35,897 nucleotides of DNA, from the IMG/VR virus record IMGVR_UViG_3300046007_008674, positions 1 to 35,897 of that record; one strand, written 5' to 3'. Below the pieces are notes generated by a model. The model was not told the DNA's origin. It saw only the letters and a list, made by a program, of their open reading frames with translations, and ran no database searches. Below are positions 16,354 through 23,972 of the stretch, in pieces. The stretch comes from a virus. Both the position numbers and the translations under genes were made by a program. Each line of letters opens with the position of its first letter. The stretch's first letter is position 1.

Positions 16354-16688
16354 TAGAAAATTTAGAAAAACACATCAACAACTTTTTGCAAAAAGAAGTT
16401 GTTTTTTTTATTAATAGTGAGAAACCTATTAGAACAGGTAAATTTTTAATCTTTAGATTTAAGGATTTTTATTTAAATTTTATACTTAAAAATAATTCCA
16501 CATCAAAAACGTTTGAAATTCCTTACCCGTTTAAAGTTGAGAAAGGTGAAAATTGTTTAAAATTTTCTTACACATTAGAAGACTTCTCTCAAAAAAATCT
16601 TAACTTGCTTGTTAAAGCAAAGTTAATGACTCCTAAAAAAAGAAATAAATTATACAACTGCACAGTTGTTTTATCGTCATACAACTAG
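16350..16688 (+). CDS. Hypothetical protein, 112 residues
   Basis: Not recognised. It is a lysine- and phenylalanine-rich protein with alternating hydrophobic residues (KFLIFRFKDFYLNFIL, CLKFSYTLEDF), suggesting a small beta-sheet fold. The C-terminal region is basic (KAKLMTPKKRNK). No transmembrane segment or cysteine motif is present. It overlaps the upstream gene by 4 bases, so it is expressed with the co-chaperonin cluster. A promoter for the helicase overlaps its 3' end. Confidence 0.5.
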   Translation: MIENLEKHINNFLQKEVVFFINSEKPIRTGKFLIFRFKDFYLNFILKNNSTSKTFEIPYPFKVEKGENCLKFSYTLEDFSQKNLNLLVKAKLMTPKKRNKLYNCTVVLSSYN

Positions 16689-16694
16689 TATAAT
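16666..16694 (+). promoter_or_regulatory. Sigma70-type promoter of the helicase gene
   Basis: TTGTTT at 16666-16671 and TATAAT at 16689-16694 are spaced by 17 bases. The helicase GTG start lies at 16701, 6 bases after the -10 box, so the first transcribed base would fall on or next to the start codon. Confidence 0.5.
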
Positions 16695-16700
16695 CGATAG

Positions 16701-18329
16701 GTGTATAGTCGATATCTATCTAAATTTCCAGACAATTATACTCCTAGTAGGCAGCAAATTGATCTGATCAAACGTATTGAGGATGCTTATAAGAAAGGTT
16801 ATAAGTATGTTATATGTAGTGCTCCTACCGGATCAGGTAAGAGCTTCATATCAAAAACAATAGGTAATATCTCTAACAAGTGCACTGAAGAGTTTAAAGA
16901 ACTTATTACCTCTTACAAAGCATTTAAGCAAGATTACATTGGTAATTACTCATCTGAGGTTGAATGTTTAGATCAACCACCGTCTGGAGCGTTTGCTTTA
17001 ACGATTACAAAATCTTTACAAGATCAGTATGAAAGCTTGTTTAACGAAACCCCGCTTCTTAAAGGTAAGAGTAACTATCAATGTCAAGTTAATACTGACG
17101 TTGATGTAGAGAATGCACCGTGTTTGCTCACACCAAAATTGAAAGAAGAATGTTGGACAAAGAATATTTGCCCATATTATAATGCTCGTAACAAAGCATT
17201 AATTGATCAGTTTAGCGTACTAAACTATAAAATGTTTTTGACTTTGCCTGGTCATGTTAAACGTAAAAACTTTATTATCTGCGATGAAGCATCAGAATTA
17301 GAAGATGAAATTGTAAAGCACTTTTCCGTTTTTATTGATCCAGATAAACTTAAATTGCTTGGTGTTAGCATTCCGTATCTTTATACTGATAACATTGAGG
17401 AAGTATACAAATGGTTGAATACTTTAATGATTACAGTAGGTGAGCATGTTGAGAAGTTAAACGATAAACATAATAATAAGTTTACCCAGCTTAACATAAA
17501 CGATAAAGTAAAGCTTAACTACTTTAAGAATTTACATCGTACGTTAAATCTTATTGAAGAGACGTGGTCAAAGTGTGAATACCTTTGTCAACGTGAAGGT
17601 AAAACAGTACGCGTTATGCCTTTGAAAGTAGATGCTTTAGCGAAATATATTTTTGATTACGGTGAAAATATTTTGTTAATGTCAGCAACGATCGTTGATC
17701 ATAAGTCATATGCAAAGAGTCTTGGTATTACTGAATACAAGTATGTAGAGGTTGATAGTACTTTTGATAGTAAAAAAGCCCCTATCCATATCTCTTCCAC
17801 CAATAAGCTTAATAGAAGTAATATGCAAAAAGTATTACCTAGTATGGCTGCTCAAATAAGTCAAATTTGTGAAGTACATAAAAATGAAAAGGGTATTATT
17901 CATACCCATACATTACAAATTACTCAATTTTTGCAAAAGACTTTAAAGAGTGATAGATTCTTGTTTCGTGATGTAGAATCTAAAAATGAAAATATCTTAT
18001 CAAAGCATACACGTAGTCCTGAACCAACCGTTATAGTTAGCCCGTCGATGACATTTGGTGTAGACTTGAGAGATGATTTGGCAAGGTTTCAAATCATTGT
18101 TAAAGGTGCTTTCTTACCTTTAAGTGATGTAAGAATCAAACGTTTATTTGATGAAGATAAAGTTTGGTATACTAATAAGATGCTTATAAATCTTGTACAA
18201 GCTTGTGGTAGAGGTATTAGAAGTAAAGAAGATTATTGCGTTACTTATATCCTTGACGGTACATTGTTTGATATTATTATTCAGAACAAGGATAAATTAC
18301 CGAAATACTTTATCGATAGATTTGTATAA
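16701..18329 (+). CDS. DinG/XPD-like Fe-S cluster superfamily 2 helicase
   Basis: A 542-residue protein with a GTG start. Walker A is APTGSGKS (residues 41-48), and the DEAD/H position reads DEAS (195-198). Between them Cys128, Cys141, Cys151 and Cys157 (CW-5-CPYY) form a probable 4Fe-4S site, as in XPD and DinG. LMSATIVD is motif III. VIVSPSMTFGVDL, then QACGRGIRS near residue 500, are motifs V and VI with the arginine finger. Such enzymes unwind DNA 5' to 3' and can remove R-loops or act in repair. It has no T4 counterpart of the same type that I can name. A strong sigma70-like promoter adjoins its start. Confidence 0.75.
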   Translation: MYSRYLSKFPDNYTPSRQQIDLIKRIEDAYKKGYKYVICSAPTGSGKSFISKTIGNISNKCTEEFKELITSYKAFKQDYIGNYSSEVECLDQPPSGAFALTITKSLQDQYESLFNETPLLKGKSNYQCQVNTDVDVENAPCLLTPKLKEECWTKNICPYYNARNKALIDQFSVLNYKMFLTLPGHVKRKNFIICDEASELEDEIVKHFSVFIDPDKLKLLGVSIPYLYTDNIEEVYKWLNTLMITVGEHVEKLNDKHNNKFTQLNINDKVKLNYFKNLHRTLNLIEETWSKCEYLCQREGKTVRVMPLKVDALAKYIFDYGENILLMSATIVDHKSYAKSLGITEYKYVEVDSTFDSKKAPIHISSTNKLNRSNMQKVLPSMAAQISQICEVHKNEKGIIHTHTLQITQFLQKTLKSDRFLFRDVESKNENILSKHTRSPEPTVIVSPSMTFGVDLRDDLARFQIIVKGAFLPLSDVRIKRLFDEDKVWYTNKMLINLVQACGRGIRSKEDYCVTYILDGTLFDIIIQNKDKLPKYFIDRFV

Positions 18330-18332
18330 ATA
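18325..18332 (+). promoter_or_regulatory. T4-type late promoter (TATAAATA)
   Basis: An exact TATAAATA octamer, recognised in T4 by the gp55 sigma factor. It overlaps the last codons of the helicase and ends 5 bases before the GTG start of the lysozyme gene. The lysozyme would thus be a late gene with almost no 5' leader. Confidence 0.65.
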
Positions 18333-18337
18333 TAATT

Positions 18338-18979
18338 GTGAAGTCATTTAAAACGTATTATTATATCCAGGAAGAGGGCTTAGGTTCAAAACTTAAAGCT
18401 CTTGGACTTGCAGGGTCTTTAGCATTAACGGGGTTTGGTAAAGAGATGCCAACTCAACAACCTGCGCAACAGACTCAAACAGTAAGAAAGGATATATCAA
18501 TAGTTACATCAGATTCATTAAAAAATCAGCTGATAAAGCATGAAGGCTATAGAACAAAACCATATTATGACTCAGAAGGAAAGTTAACTGTAGGTATTGG
18601 ATTTAATATAGACGAAAAGTCTAATAGACAAGCCTTTTATAAAGCTACAGGATTAGATCCAGCTAAAGTATCAACTAAAACACAACTAAATGATAGACAA
18701 GTTAATGAACTGTATAAAATAAGTTTTAACAGAGCAGTATCAGATGCAAGAAAGTTCTTACCTTCATTTGATAGTCAGCCATTACCAGTTAAACAAGTTT
18801 TGATAGATATGTCTTTTAACTTAGGATATCCAAGATTAAGCAAATTTACAAAGTTTAAAGATGCTTTAGAGAAAAAAGATTACAAACGTGCAAGTAAAGA
18901 AATGATGGATAGTAAATGGTCTAGACAAGTAAAGGGTAGAGCAGTTACCTTATCCAATATGGTTTCTTCCGCGAACTAA
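18338..18979 (+). CDS. GH24 lysozyme (T4 lysozyme-like) with N-terminal leader
   Basis: A 213-residue protein. The catalytic domain (about 55-213) has Glu69, Asp78 and Thr84 with exactly the spacing of T4 lysozyme Glu11, Asp20 and Thr26 (HEGY, YYDSEG, LTVGIG). It hydrolyses the MurNAc-GlcNAc bond of peptidoglycan. The first 50 residues are extra: MKSFKTYYYIQEE, then a Gly/Ala/Leu-rich segment LKALGLAGSLALTGFG, then a Gln/Pro/Thr linker. The leader could be a capsid-targeting sequence cut after IQE by gp21, or a weak signal-anchor as in SAR endolysins. A late promoter precedes it. No holin is visible nearby. Confidence 0.85.
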   Translation: MKSFKTYYYIQEEGLGSKLKALGLAGSLALTGFGKEMPTQQPAQQTQTVRKDISIVTSDSLKNQLIKHEGYRTKPYYDSEGKLTVGIGFNIDEKSNRQAFYKATGLDPAKVSTKTQLNDRQVNELYKISFNRAVSDARKFLPSFDSQPLPVKQVLIDMSFNLGYPRLSKFTKFKDALEKKDYKRASKEMMDSKWSRQVKGRAVTLSNMVSSAN

Positions 18980-19141
18980 TTTTTTCTTTTTCTTTATTCT
19001 CGGCTGTTTCATTATTGCGGTAATCATATTACCGTTTAATCTATCTCCTTTAAAACCACCATACGCTGCAGGAGAATTAGCCTTTGTATCAAATATATTT
19101 GGTGTTTGAGAACCGAAACTCTTCTTATAATTCGGCACCAC
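18950..19141 (-). CDS. Small basic protein, possible -1 frame extension of the upstream gene
   Basis: Sixty-three residues from a GTG at 19141 to TAA at 18950, overlapping the lysozyme 3' end tail to tail. The protein is basic (KKKKK, RGR) with Gly/Asn/Pro-rich patches. The same frame stays open upstream to 19216 and reads [15 protein letters not shown] just before the GTG, which looks like real coding sequence although it has no ATG, GTG or TTG. That suggests the frame is entered by -1 frameshifting from the gene at 19180-19365, giving a fusion of about 138 residues, or that a homopolymer indel split one gene. Function unknown. Confidence 0.45.
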   Translation of the reverse strand: MVPNYKKSFGSQTPNIFDTKANSPAAYGGFKGDRLNGNMITAIMKQPRIKKKKKLVRGRNHIG

Positions 19142-19179
19142 TCGTCTTTTAGTATCAAAAGGTACTCTAAAGTCCTCAG

Positions 19180-19365
19180 TTACTTTTTCTTTTTTTTTAT
19201 ATTTTTGCTGATGGCTTTACGTCTATTTTTCAAATACTTATCAGTCTTATTTACCTTACCGTCATTGTTTATATCACTATCTTCCTTACCAACAGGATCT
19301 AACTTTTTCTTATGATGCTTTTTTGCTTCTGATAAAATACTTGAAACTAATTGATTGAAATTCAT
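19180..19365 (-). CDS. Small EF-hand-like protein with gp21-type leader
   Basis: Sixty-one residues. [16 protein letters not shown] resembles a T4 capsid-targeting leader, with LSE before Ala a possible gp21 cleavage site after residue 13. [17 protein letters not shown] follows the 12-residue EF-hand or dockerin loop (D-x-D-x-N-x-G-x-V), so it may bind calcium. The C-terminus is a polylysine run coded by A9-G-A5-G, containing the slippery heptamer A-AAA-AAG before the stop TAA at 19182-19180. Overlapping TATAAATA late promoters lie directly upstream, so it is probably a late, virion-associated protein. Confidence 0.55.
   Translation of the reverse strand: MNFNQLVSSILSEAKKHHKKKLDPVGKEDSDINNDGKVNKTDKYLKNRRKAISKNIKKKKK
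19189..19195 (-). other. Candidate -1 ribosomal frameshift site A AAA AAG
   Basis: Read on the minus strand in the frame of the upstream gene, the heptamer is A|AAA|AAG, the same slippery sequence used in E. coli dnaX. A -1 slip continues as GAA AAA GTA ACT GAG GAC and joins the open frame ending at 18950. Only weak stems are visible downstream (TTTAG with CTAAA). Confidence 0.4.
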
Positions 19366-19382
19366 ATTTATATTTATATAAT
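19355..19382 (+). promoter_or_regulatory. Sigma70-type promoter overlapping the divergent late promoter
   Basis: TTGAAA at 19355-19360 and TATAAT at 19377-19382 are 16 bases apart. The plus-strand gene starts at 19388, 5 bases beyond the -10 box. The -10 box shares bases with the minus-strand TATAAATA, so early and late transcription could exclude one another here. Confidence 0.5.
19365..19378 (-). promoter_or_regulatory. Overlapping T4-type late promoters (minus strand)
   Basis: TATAAATA occurs twice on the minus strand, at 19378-19371 and 19372-19365. The upstream copy ends 5 bases before the ATG at 19365. The second copy runs into the ATG and is less likely to serve it. Confidence 0.55.
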
Positions 19383-19387
19383 TCCGT

Positions 19388-19774
19388 ATGGTTATAAATC
19401 AATTTTCTAGTAAAAAGATTGCATGCGTTGTTACTGGGAAAACAACAGTCTATGCTGGTGAGTTCTTGCAAAAGAAGATACAAGAGTATGCAACTATAGA
19501 GAATCTAGAAAAATTCTATATTTGTAAAGAGGTAAAAGCCCTTCTTAAGAAAGGTTATAAAATTTCTGATGTTCGTAAAATCTTAGATACTCCTGACTAT
19601 GTACCTTTTCCTGCGGACGATGTTATAAAAGAAATAGAAAAGGACTATCAGAAGTCTCAAATTAAAGTTAATGACACAACTAGTCAATCACTTAGTACTA
19701 TTACAAGTTTAACTTACGATAAATCAGATCCAGAAGTTGAGGAATTTATAAACAACGTTATTATAAAACTATAA
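19388..19774 (+). CDS. Hypothetical protein, 128 residues
   Basis: Not assigned. The N-terminal half reads [20 protein letters not shown], then a helix-rich segment ([33 protein letters not shown]). The C-terminal half is Ser/Thr-rich and ends in acidic, hydrophobic [13 protein letters not shown]. The central part, with its conserved-looking Tyr/Ile/Cys and KGY-xx-DVRKIL, resembles a short helical domain seen in aquatic T4-like phages, but I cannot name it. Only two cysteines are present, so a classical zinc ribbon is unlikely. It is preceded by a host-type promoter, so it is probably an early gene. Confidence 0.55.
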   Translation: MVINQFSSKKIACVVTGKTTVYAGEFLQKKIQEYATIENLEKFYICKEVKALLKKGYKISDVRKILDTPDYVPFPADDVIKEIEKDYQKSQIKVNDTTSQSLSTITSLTYDKSDPEVEEFINNVIIKL

Positions 19775-19777
19775 AAA

Positions 19778-19993
19778 ATGTACACTTATACTATTAAAAA
19801 CAATAATACATTAGCAATTAGAAATGCTAAAAACGGTCAATTGGTAAGAACAGTCACAGTTGACGGAAACATAGCGGGTTCACCTATGGTAAACAGCGAC
19901 ATTGGTACAGTTAATGTAAGAAAAGGTAATACAAATAAAGTTTATGTTACGAATTTAAATAATGGCTCAGTAAAGAAAATTTTCAACGTATGA
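19778..19993 (+). CDS. Hypothetical small beta-rich protein, 71 residues
   Basis: Not recognised. The short protein is rich in Asn, Thr, Val and Gly with alternating hydrophobic residues (YTYTIKNNNTLAIRN, RTVTVDG, TVNVRKG, VYVTNLNNGSV), which suggests a small beta-sheet domain. No cysteines or charged clusters are present. It follows the previous gene by 3 bases and overlaps the next by 4 (ATGA), so it is a genuine operon member rather than a chance ORF. Confidence 0.5.
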   Translation: MYTYTIKNNNTLAIRNAKNGQLVRTVTVDGNIAGSPMVNSDIGTVNVRKGNTNKVYVTNLNNGSVKKIFNV

Positions 19994-20496
19994 TAGATAT
20001 AGATCTAACTTCTAGACCTCCTAATTCAGATGGATTTGTTGTACCTAACCATGATGAATATCCTATTTTGTTTTTAGGATTTTTAATTAAAAATGAATAT
20101 GATAATCAAAGAATTGAAATAAGCAAAGCTTTTAATCCTAAAAACATTTTTCATCTTTCTAAAGATAGACAAACATTAACTGCTTTGAGAGGTATAAAAC
20201 TTAAACCAAACAGTACTGTGCATGGGTTAATTAAGAGTATACAGAATCAAGAAAAGTTAGGTATAACTCTTGTTACATATCAAAACCTTTTGAGTCAATT
20301 TAGTTTCTCTTGTAAAGAGACATATAACTTTTTTGATAAGGGAATTTATCCTATAGATTTTGTTAATCTTAAAAGTATTTGCGATGACAGTTTTAATAAC
20401 GATAAAAAAATATTTCAACATATTCTTGGTCTGGATGAAAAGGTTTTTGATTTTCAAAAATTCTCTTCTCTTAAGCTGTTCATTCTAACAATCTAA
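19990..20496 (+). CDS. Hypothetical protein, 168 residues
   Basis: Not recognised. The N-terminus carries SRPPNSDGFVVPNHDEYP, followed by a strand-rich ILFLGFLIKNEYDN and a long Lys/Phe/Asn-rich remainder with two isolated cysteines. No signal peptide or clear transmembrane helix is present. The last gene of a three-gene run from 19388, it ends 54 bases before nrdA. A role in nucleotide metabolism by association is speculative. Confidence 0.45.
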   Translation: MIDIDLTSRPPNSDGFVVPNHDEYPILFLGFLIKNEYDNQRIEISKAFNPKNIFHLSKDRQTLTALRGIKLKPNSTVHGLIKSIQNQEKLGITLVTYQNLLSQFSFSCKETYNFFDKGIYPIDFVNLKSICDDSFNNDKKIFQHILGLDEKVFDFQKFSSLKLFILTI

Positions 20497-20512
20497 ACTA
20501 AATATTTTACCA

Positions 20513-20535
20513 AATAAATCATTGATTGGTTTATT
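20513..20535 (+). other. Stem-loop upstream of nrdA
   Basis: AATAAATCA (20513-20521) pairs with TGGTTTATT (20527-20535) as a 9-bp stem containing one G-U pair, with a 5-base loop (TTGAT). TATAAT follows at 20542-20547, just before the nrdA start. The stem lacks a T-tract, so control of nrdA expression is as likely as termination. Confidence 0.35.
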
Positions 20536-20550
20536 CGTGGTTATAATATT

Positions 20551-22866
20551 ATGGTATCTAAAATGTCGAAAGAAATTACAATCGTAAAACGTTCAGGTAA
20601 GAAAGAGAAATTCTCACCAGATAAAATTAATAAAATCCTTCAATGGGCTTGCGAAGACGTAAAAGGCGTATCATTCGAGCAAGTAGCTATGAACGCGCAT
20701 TTACAATTTTTTGATGGTATAACTTCGAAAGATATTCACAATACGCTAATTGAAGCTGCAGCTGGTCTTATATCTGAACAGACTCCTCAATATCAACAAG
20801 TCGCATCTAGACTTCTTAACTATCAGCTTCGTAAAGAAGTTTGGGGTGGTAAAGATGCACCCAGGCTATATGATTTTGTAAAACAAAATATCGAACAGAA
20901 TAAGGTATATGATCCAGAGATCTTAAATTGGTATGATAAAAAGGACTTTGATAAGCTGAATGATTATATCGATCATAATCGAGATTTCGATTTTGCGTAT
21001 GCTGGCATAAAGCAGTTATGTGAAAAGTATCTTGTACAGGATAGAGTTTCAAAGACTATTTTTGAAACTCCTCAGTTTGCATATATTCTCATCGCAATGA
21101 CTCTTTTTAAAGATTATAAAGAAAAGAGACTTGACTATATCAGAAAAGCATACAATGCTTTCAGTAAGCATAAGATCAATCTACCTACACCGTTAATGGC
21201 AGGGGTACGTACTACGTTAAAGAGTTATGCATCTTGCATGCTTATTACCGTCGATGATACGTTACGTTCTATTTTTGCTAGTAATGATGCTATTGGATTT
21301 GCTACTGCAAGTCGTTATGGTATCGGAATTAACTTTAGTAGAATTCGTGCTACAAATAGTCCAGTTCAAAATGGTACTATAGTTCATACAGGACCTATTC
21401 CGTATCTAAAGATGTATGAGTCAGCAGTAAAGAGTTGCCATCAGAATGGTATTCGTGGTGGTAGTGCAACTGCTAACGTTGCATACTTTCATAAAGATAT
21501 AGAAGAGATTTTAGTCTTAAAGAACAATGCAGGTACAGATGATAATCGAGTTCGTAAGCTTGACTATTGCATTGCATTCGATGGATTGTTCTATGAGCGT
21601 TTCTTAAAGAATCAAAACGTTACTTTGTTTTCGTATCATGAAGCCCCAGAACTTTGGAATAACTTCGGTATGCCTGGGTTTAAAGAGCTATATGAAAAAG
21701 CAGAAAAGAATCCAAAGTTAAAGTATAAGAAGACAATGAATGCTCGTGAGTTATTCATGCTATTTTCTAAGGAGCGTTTTGAAACTGGTAGAATGTATGT
21801 GTTCAATGCTGATCATGTTAATACTCACGGTTCGTGGACTGAGCAAGTAGATACAACTAACCTTTGTGTTGAAGTCACACATCCATTAAAGCCTATCTAT
21901 AATATTGAAGATGTTAATGGAGAGATTGGTGTATGTATTCTCGCAGCAGTTAATCTATTAGAGATTAAAGATGATGAAGATATGGAACAGACATGCGATA
22001 TTATTGTTCGTATGTTAGATGAGCTTATTGACCATCAAAACTATTTTGCTCCTGCTGCTGCAAACTTTGCTAAGAAACGTCGTAGCTTAGGTATTGGTAT
22101 CACTAATTTAGCAGCTATATTTGCTCAAAATGGGGTGAAGTATTGGGATAAGAAAGCGCCTAATATTGCAGCTAAGTTAATGGAATCGGTAAGTTATTAT
22201 TTGTTAGATGCATCAGCTGAATTAGCTGCTACGAAAGGACAGTGTGAAAAGTTTGGTTATACAAAATTCAGTCGTGGTATCTTACCTATTGATACATATA
22301 AGAAAGAGGTAGATACATTTGTAACTGAAAAGCTACATAAGGATTGGGAAGCATTAAGAGCTAAAATACGTAAACATGGGTTGCGTAATAGTACTCTTAC
22401 AGCTTTAATGCCATGTGAATCATCTGCAGTTATTCAATCGTCAACAAATGGTATCGAACCACCGCGATCGCTTATTACTGCAAAACGTTCTAAGGCTGGT
22501 ATTGTTCCTTCTATCGTGCCAGGTGTAGATAAGTATGGGAAAGATTATACACTTGCGTTCGAAATGCCCGGTAATGAAGGATATCTTAAGGTAGTTGCTG
22601 CTTTACAGAAGTTTGTTGATATGAGTATATCAGCAAATCTATACTATAATGTCAGCAAGTACCCTGATAGAAAAGTATCGCAGAATGATCTTATCAAAGA
22701 TATTCTTACAGCATACAAATACGGGGTCAAGACGTTGTACTATACAAATACGTACGACGGTGATACGCAATCGGCTTTAAATATAACAACAAACACTACT
22801 GAACAAGCAAAACAAGAAGAAGTCGTTGATGATTCTGGTTGTGCTGGCGGTGCGTGTACCTTATAA
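20551..22866 (+). CDS. nrdA: Ribonucleoside-diphosphate reductase alpha subunit (class Ia)
   Basis: A 771-residue protein, close to T4 NrdA (754). The N-terminus IVKRSGKKEKFSPDKI is an ATP-cone, the allosteric overall-activity domain. SYASCMLITVDD and VCILAAVNL carry the redox-active cysteine pair, and TTNLCVEVTHPL the thiyl-radical cysteine. CESSAVIQSSTNGIEPPRS is the conserved substrate and phosphate-binding block. The C-terminal CAGGAC pair is the swinging dithiol arm. It reduces NDPs to dNDPs with NrdB, enlarging the dNTP pool for phage replication. Translation could begin at ATG 20551 or at 20563 (MSKEITIV). nrdB follows 1 base after the stop. Confidence 0.95.
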   Translation: MVSKMSKEITIVKRSGKKEKFSPDKINKILQWACEDVKGVSFEQVAMNAHLQFFDGITSKDIHNTLIEAAAGLISEQTPQYQQVASRLLNYQLRKEVWGGKDAPRLYDFVKQNIEQNKVYDPEILNWYDKKDFDKLNDYIDHNRDFDFAYAGIKQLCEKYLVQDRVSKTIFETPQFAYILIAMTLFKDYKEKRLDYIRKAYNAFSKHKINLPTPLMAGVRTTLKSYASCMLITVDDTLRSIFASNDAIGFATASRYGIGINFSRIRATNSPVQNGTIVHTGPIPYLKMYESAVKSCHQNGIRGGSATANVAYFHKDIEEILVLKNNAGTDDNRVRKLDYCIAFDGLFYERFLKNQNVTLFSYHEAPELWNNFGMPGFKELYEKAEKNPKLKYKKTMNARELFMLFSKERFETGRMYVFNADHVNTHGSWTEQVDTTNLCVEVTHPLKPIYNIEDVNGEIGVCILAAVNLLEIKDDEDMEQTCDIIVRMLDELIDHQNYFAPAAANFAKKRRSLGIGITNLAAIFAQNGVKYWDKKAPNIAAKLMESVSYYLLDASAELAATKGQCEKFGYTKFSRGILPIDTYKKEVDTFVTEKLHKDWEALRAKIRKHGLRNSTLTALMPCESSAVIQSSTNGIEPPRSLITAKRSKAGIVPSIVPGVDKYGKDYTLAFEMPGNEGYLKVVAALQKFVDMSISANLYYNVSKYPDRKVSQNDLIKDILTAYKYGVKTLYYTNTYDGDTQSALNITTNTTEQAKQEEVVDDSGCAGGACTL

Positions 22867-22867
22867 C

Positions 22868-23923
22868 ATGAAAACAGTACTAAACAAAACTAATGTAGAC
22901 TCTCTCAAGCAGCCTTTGTTCTTAGGCAAAGACTTAGCAATACAGCGTTATGATCGTCTTAAGTATCCAAAGTTCTATGAACTGTACGATCAACAGCTTA
23001 ACTTCTTCTGGCGTCCACAAGAGGTAAATCTTACTAAGGATTTATCTGACTATAAGAAGCTTACTGAAGAAGAACGTTTTGTATTCGACAGTAATCTTAA
23101 GTTTCAAACAATGGGTGATTCGATGCTATCGCGTTCTATTCATCAGATGATGGAACATGTAAGTAATCCAGAGTTGGAGATTTGTATGAATGTTTGGAGT
23201 TTCTTCGAAACTATTCATAGTAATTCATATACATACATACTGCAGAACGTTTACCCAGATGCAACTAAGTTCTTTGATTCTATTTTAGAAGATAAGGAAA
23301 TAGTTAAGCGTGCAGAGTTCATGACAAGTCGTTATGATGCATTAATGAGTAGTAGTAAGGATATCAAAGAGCAAATTCTTGATGCAATTATTGCAACTCA
23401 GATCATGGAAGGTGTTACATTCTACGTTTCATTTGCTTGCTCATTCTACTTCGGTTACCGGGGTAAGATGGAAGGTAATTCTAAGATCATCAATTTGATC
23501 TCTAGAGATGAAAACTTGCATGTAGCTATTACGCAAAACATTCTCAAGTATCTTAAGGATAATCCTGATGAAGGTTTCCAGTCTACGTTCAAAAAGCAAG
23601 AAGGTAAGATTTACGAATTTTACCGTACTGCAGTAGAAGCAGAAAAGGATTGGGCTGATTATCTCTTTAGCAAAGGTAGCTTAGTTGGACTAACTCCCGA
23701 ATCATTAAAGCAATATGTTGAATGGTTAGCTAATAATCGCTTAACATCACTCGGTTTAAAGAAGCTTTATGATGCAAAGAGTAATCCTCTTGCTGGTTGG
23801 CTTGATAGTTTCTACGATAGTAAGAAGGTCCAAGTAGCTCCTCAAGAGACTGAAATCTCTAGCTATGTTAAGGGTGTAGATAATAAGCTAAACGATAAAG
23901 ATTTCAATGAGTTCACGTTGTAA
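22868..23923 (+). CDS. nrdB: Ribonucleoside-diphosphate reductase beta subunit (class Ia)
   Basis: A 351-residue protein started at ATG 22868 (MKTVLNKTNVDSL). The longer reading from 22826 lies inside nrdA and is rejected. Di-iron ligands are visible in RFVFDSNLKFQ (Asp), WSFFETIHSNSY (Glu and His) and SRDENLHV (Glu and His). The Tyr ending ETIHSNSY is at the radical tyrosine position (E. coli Tyr122), so this is a tyrosyl-radical R2, not a radical-free or Phe-substituted variant. The C-terminal tail NDKDFNEFTL provides the NrdA-binding peptide. It forms an operon with nrdA and ends at a hairpin terminator. Confidence 0.95.
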   Translation: MKTVLNKTNVDSLKQPLFLGKDLAIQRYDRLKYPKFYELYDQQLNFFWRPQEVNLTKDLSDYKKLTEEERFVFDSNLKFQTMGDSMLSRSIHQMMEHVSNPELEICMNVWSFFETIHSNSYTYILQNVYPDATKFFDSILEDKEIVKRAEFMTSRYDALMSSSKDIKEQILDAIIATQIMEGVTFYVSFACSFYFGYRGKMEGNSKIINLISRDENLHVAITQNILKYLKDNPDEGFQSTFKKQEGKIYEFYRTAVEAEKDWADYLFSKGSLVGLTPESLKQYVEWLANNRLTSLGLKKLYDAKSNPLAGWLDSFYDSKKVQVAPQETEISSYVKGVDNKLNDKDFNEFTL

Positions 23924-23936
23924 ACAAAGGTAAAAA

Positions 23937-23971
23937 GGTTATCTCAGTCTTTTATTATATCTGAGATAACC
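23937..23971. terminator. Bidirectional hairpin terminator between nrdB and gp5
   Basis: GGTTATCTCAG (23937-23947) and CTGAGATAACC (23961-23971) form a perfect 11-bp stem around a 13-base AT-rich loop. It lies between two convergent genes. A TTTTTACC tract follows on the minus strand, and a weaker CTTACTTTT on the plus strand, so it probably stops both transcripts. Confidence 0.8.
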
Positions 23972-23972
23972 C

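Noticed and set aside
19106-19315. Plus-strand ORF MRTETLLIIRHHS with a run of Phe codons
   Set aside because: The Phe run is the antisense of the polylysine tract. No independent coding signal.
22826-22867. Longer N-terminus for NrdB
   Set aside because: The extra residues lie inside nrdA. ATG 22868 gives the normal R2 start.
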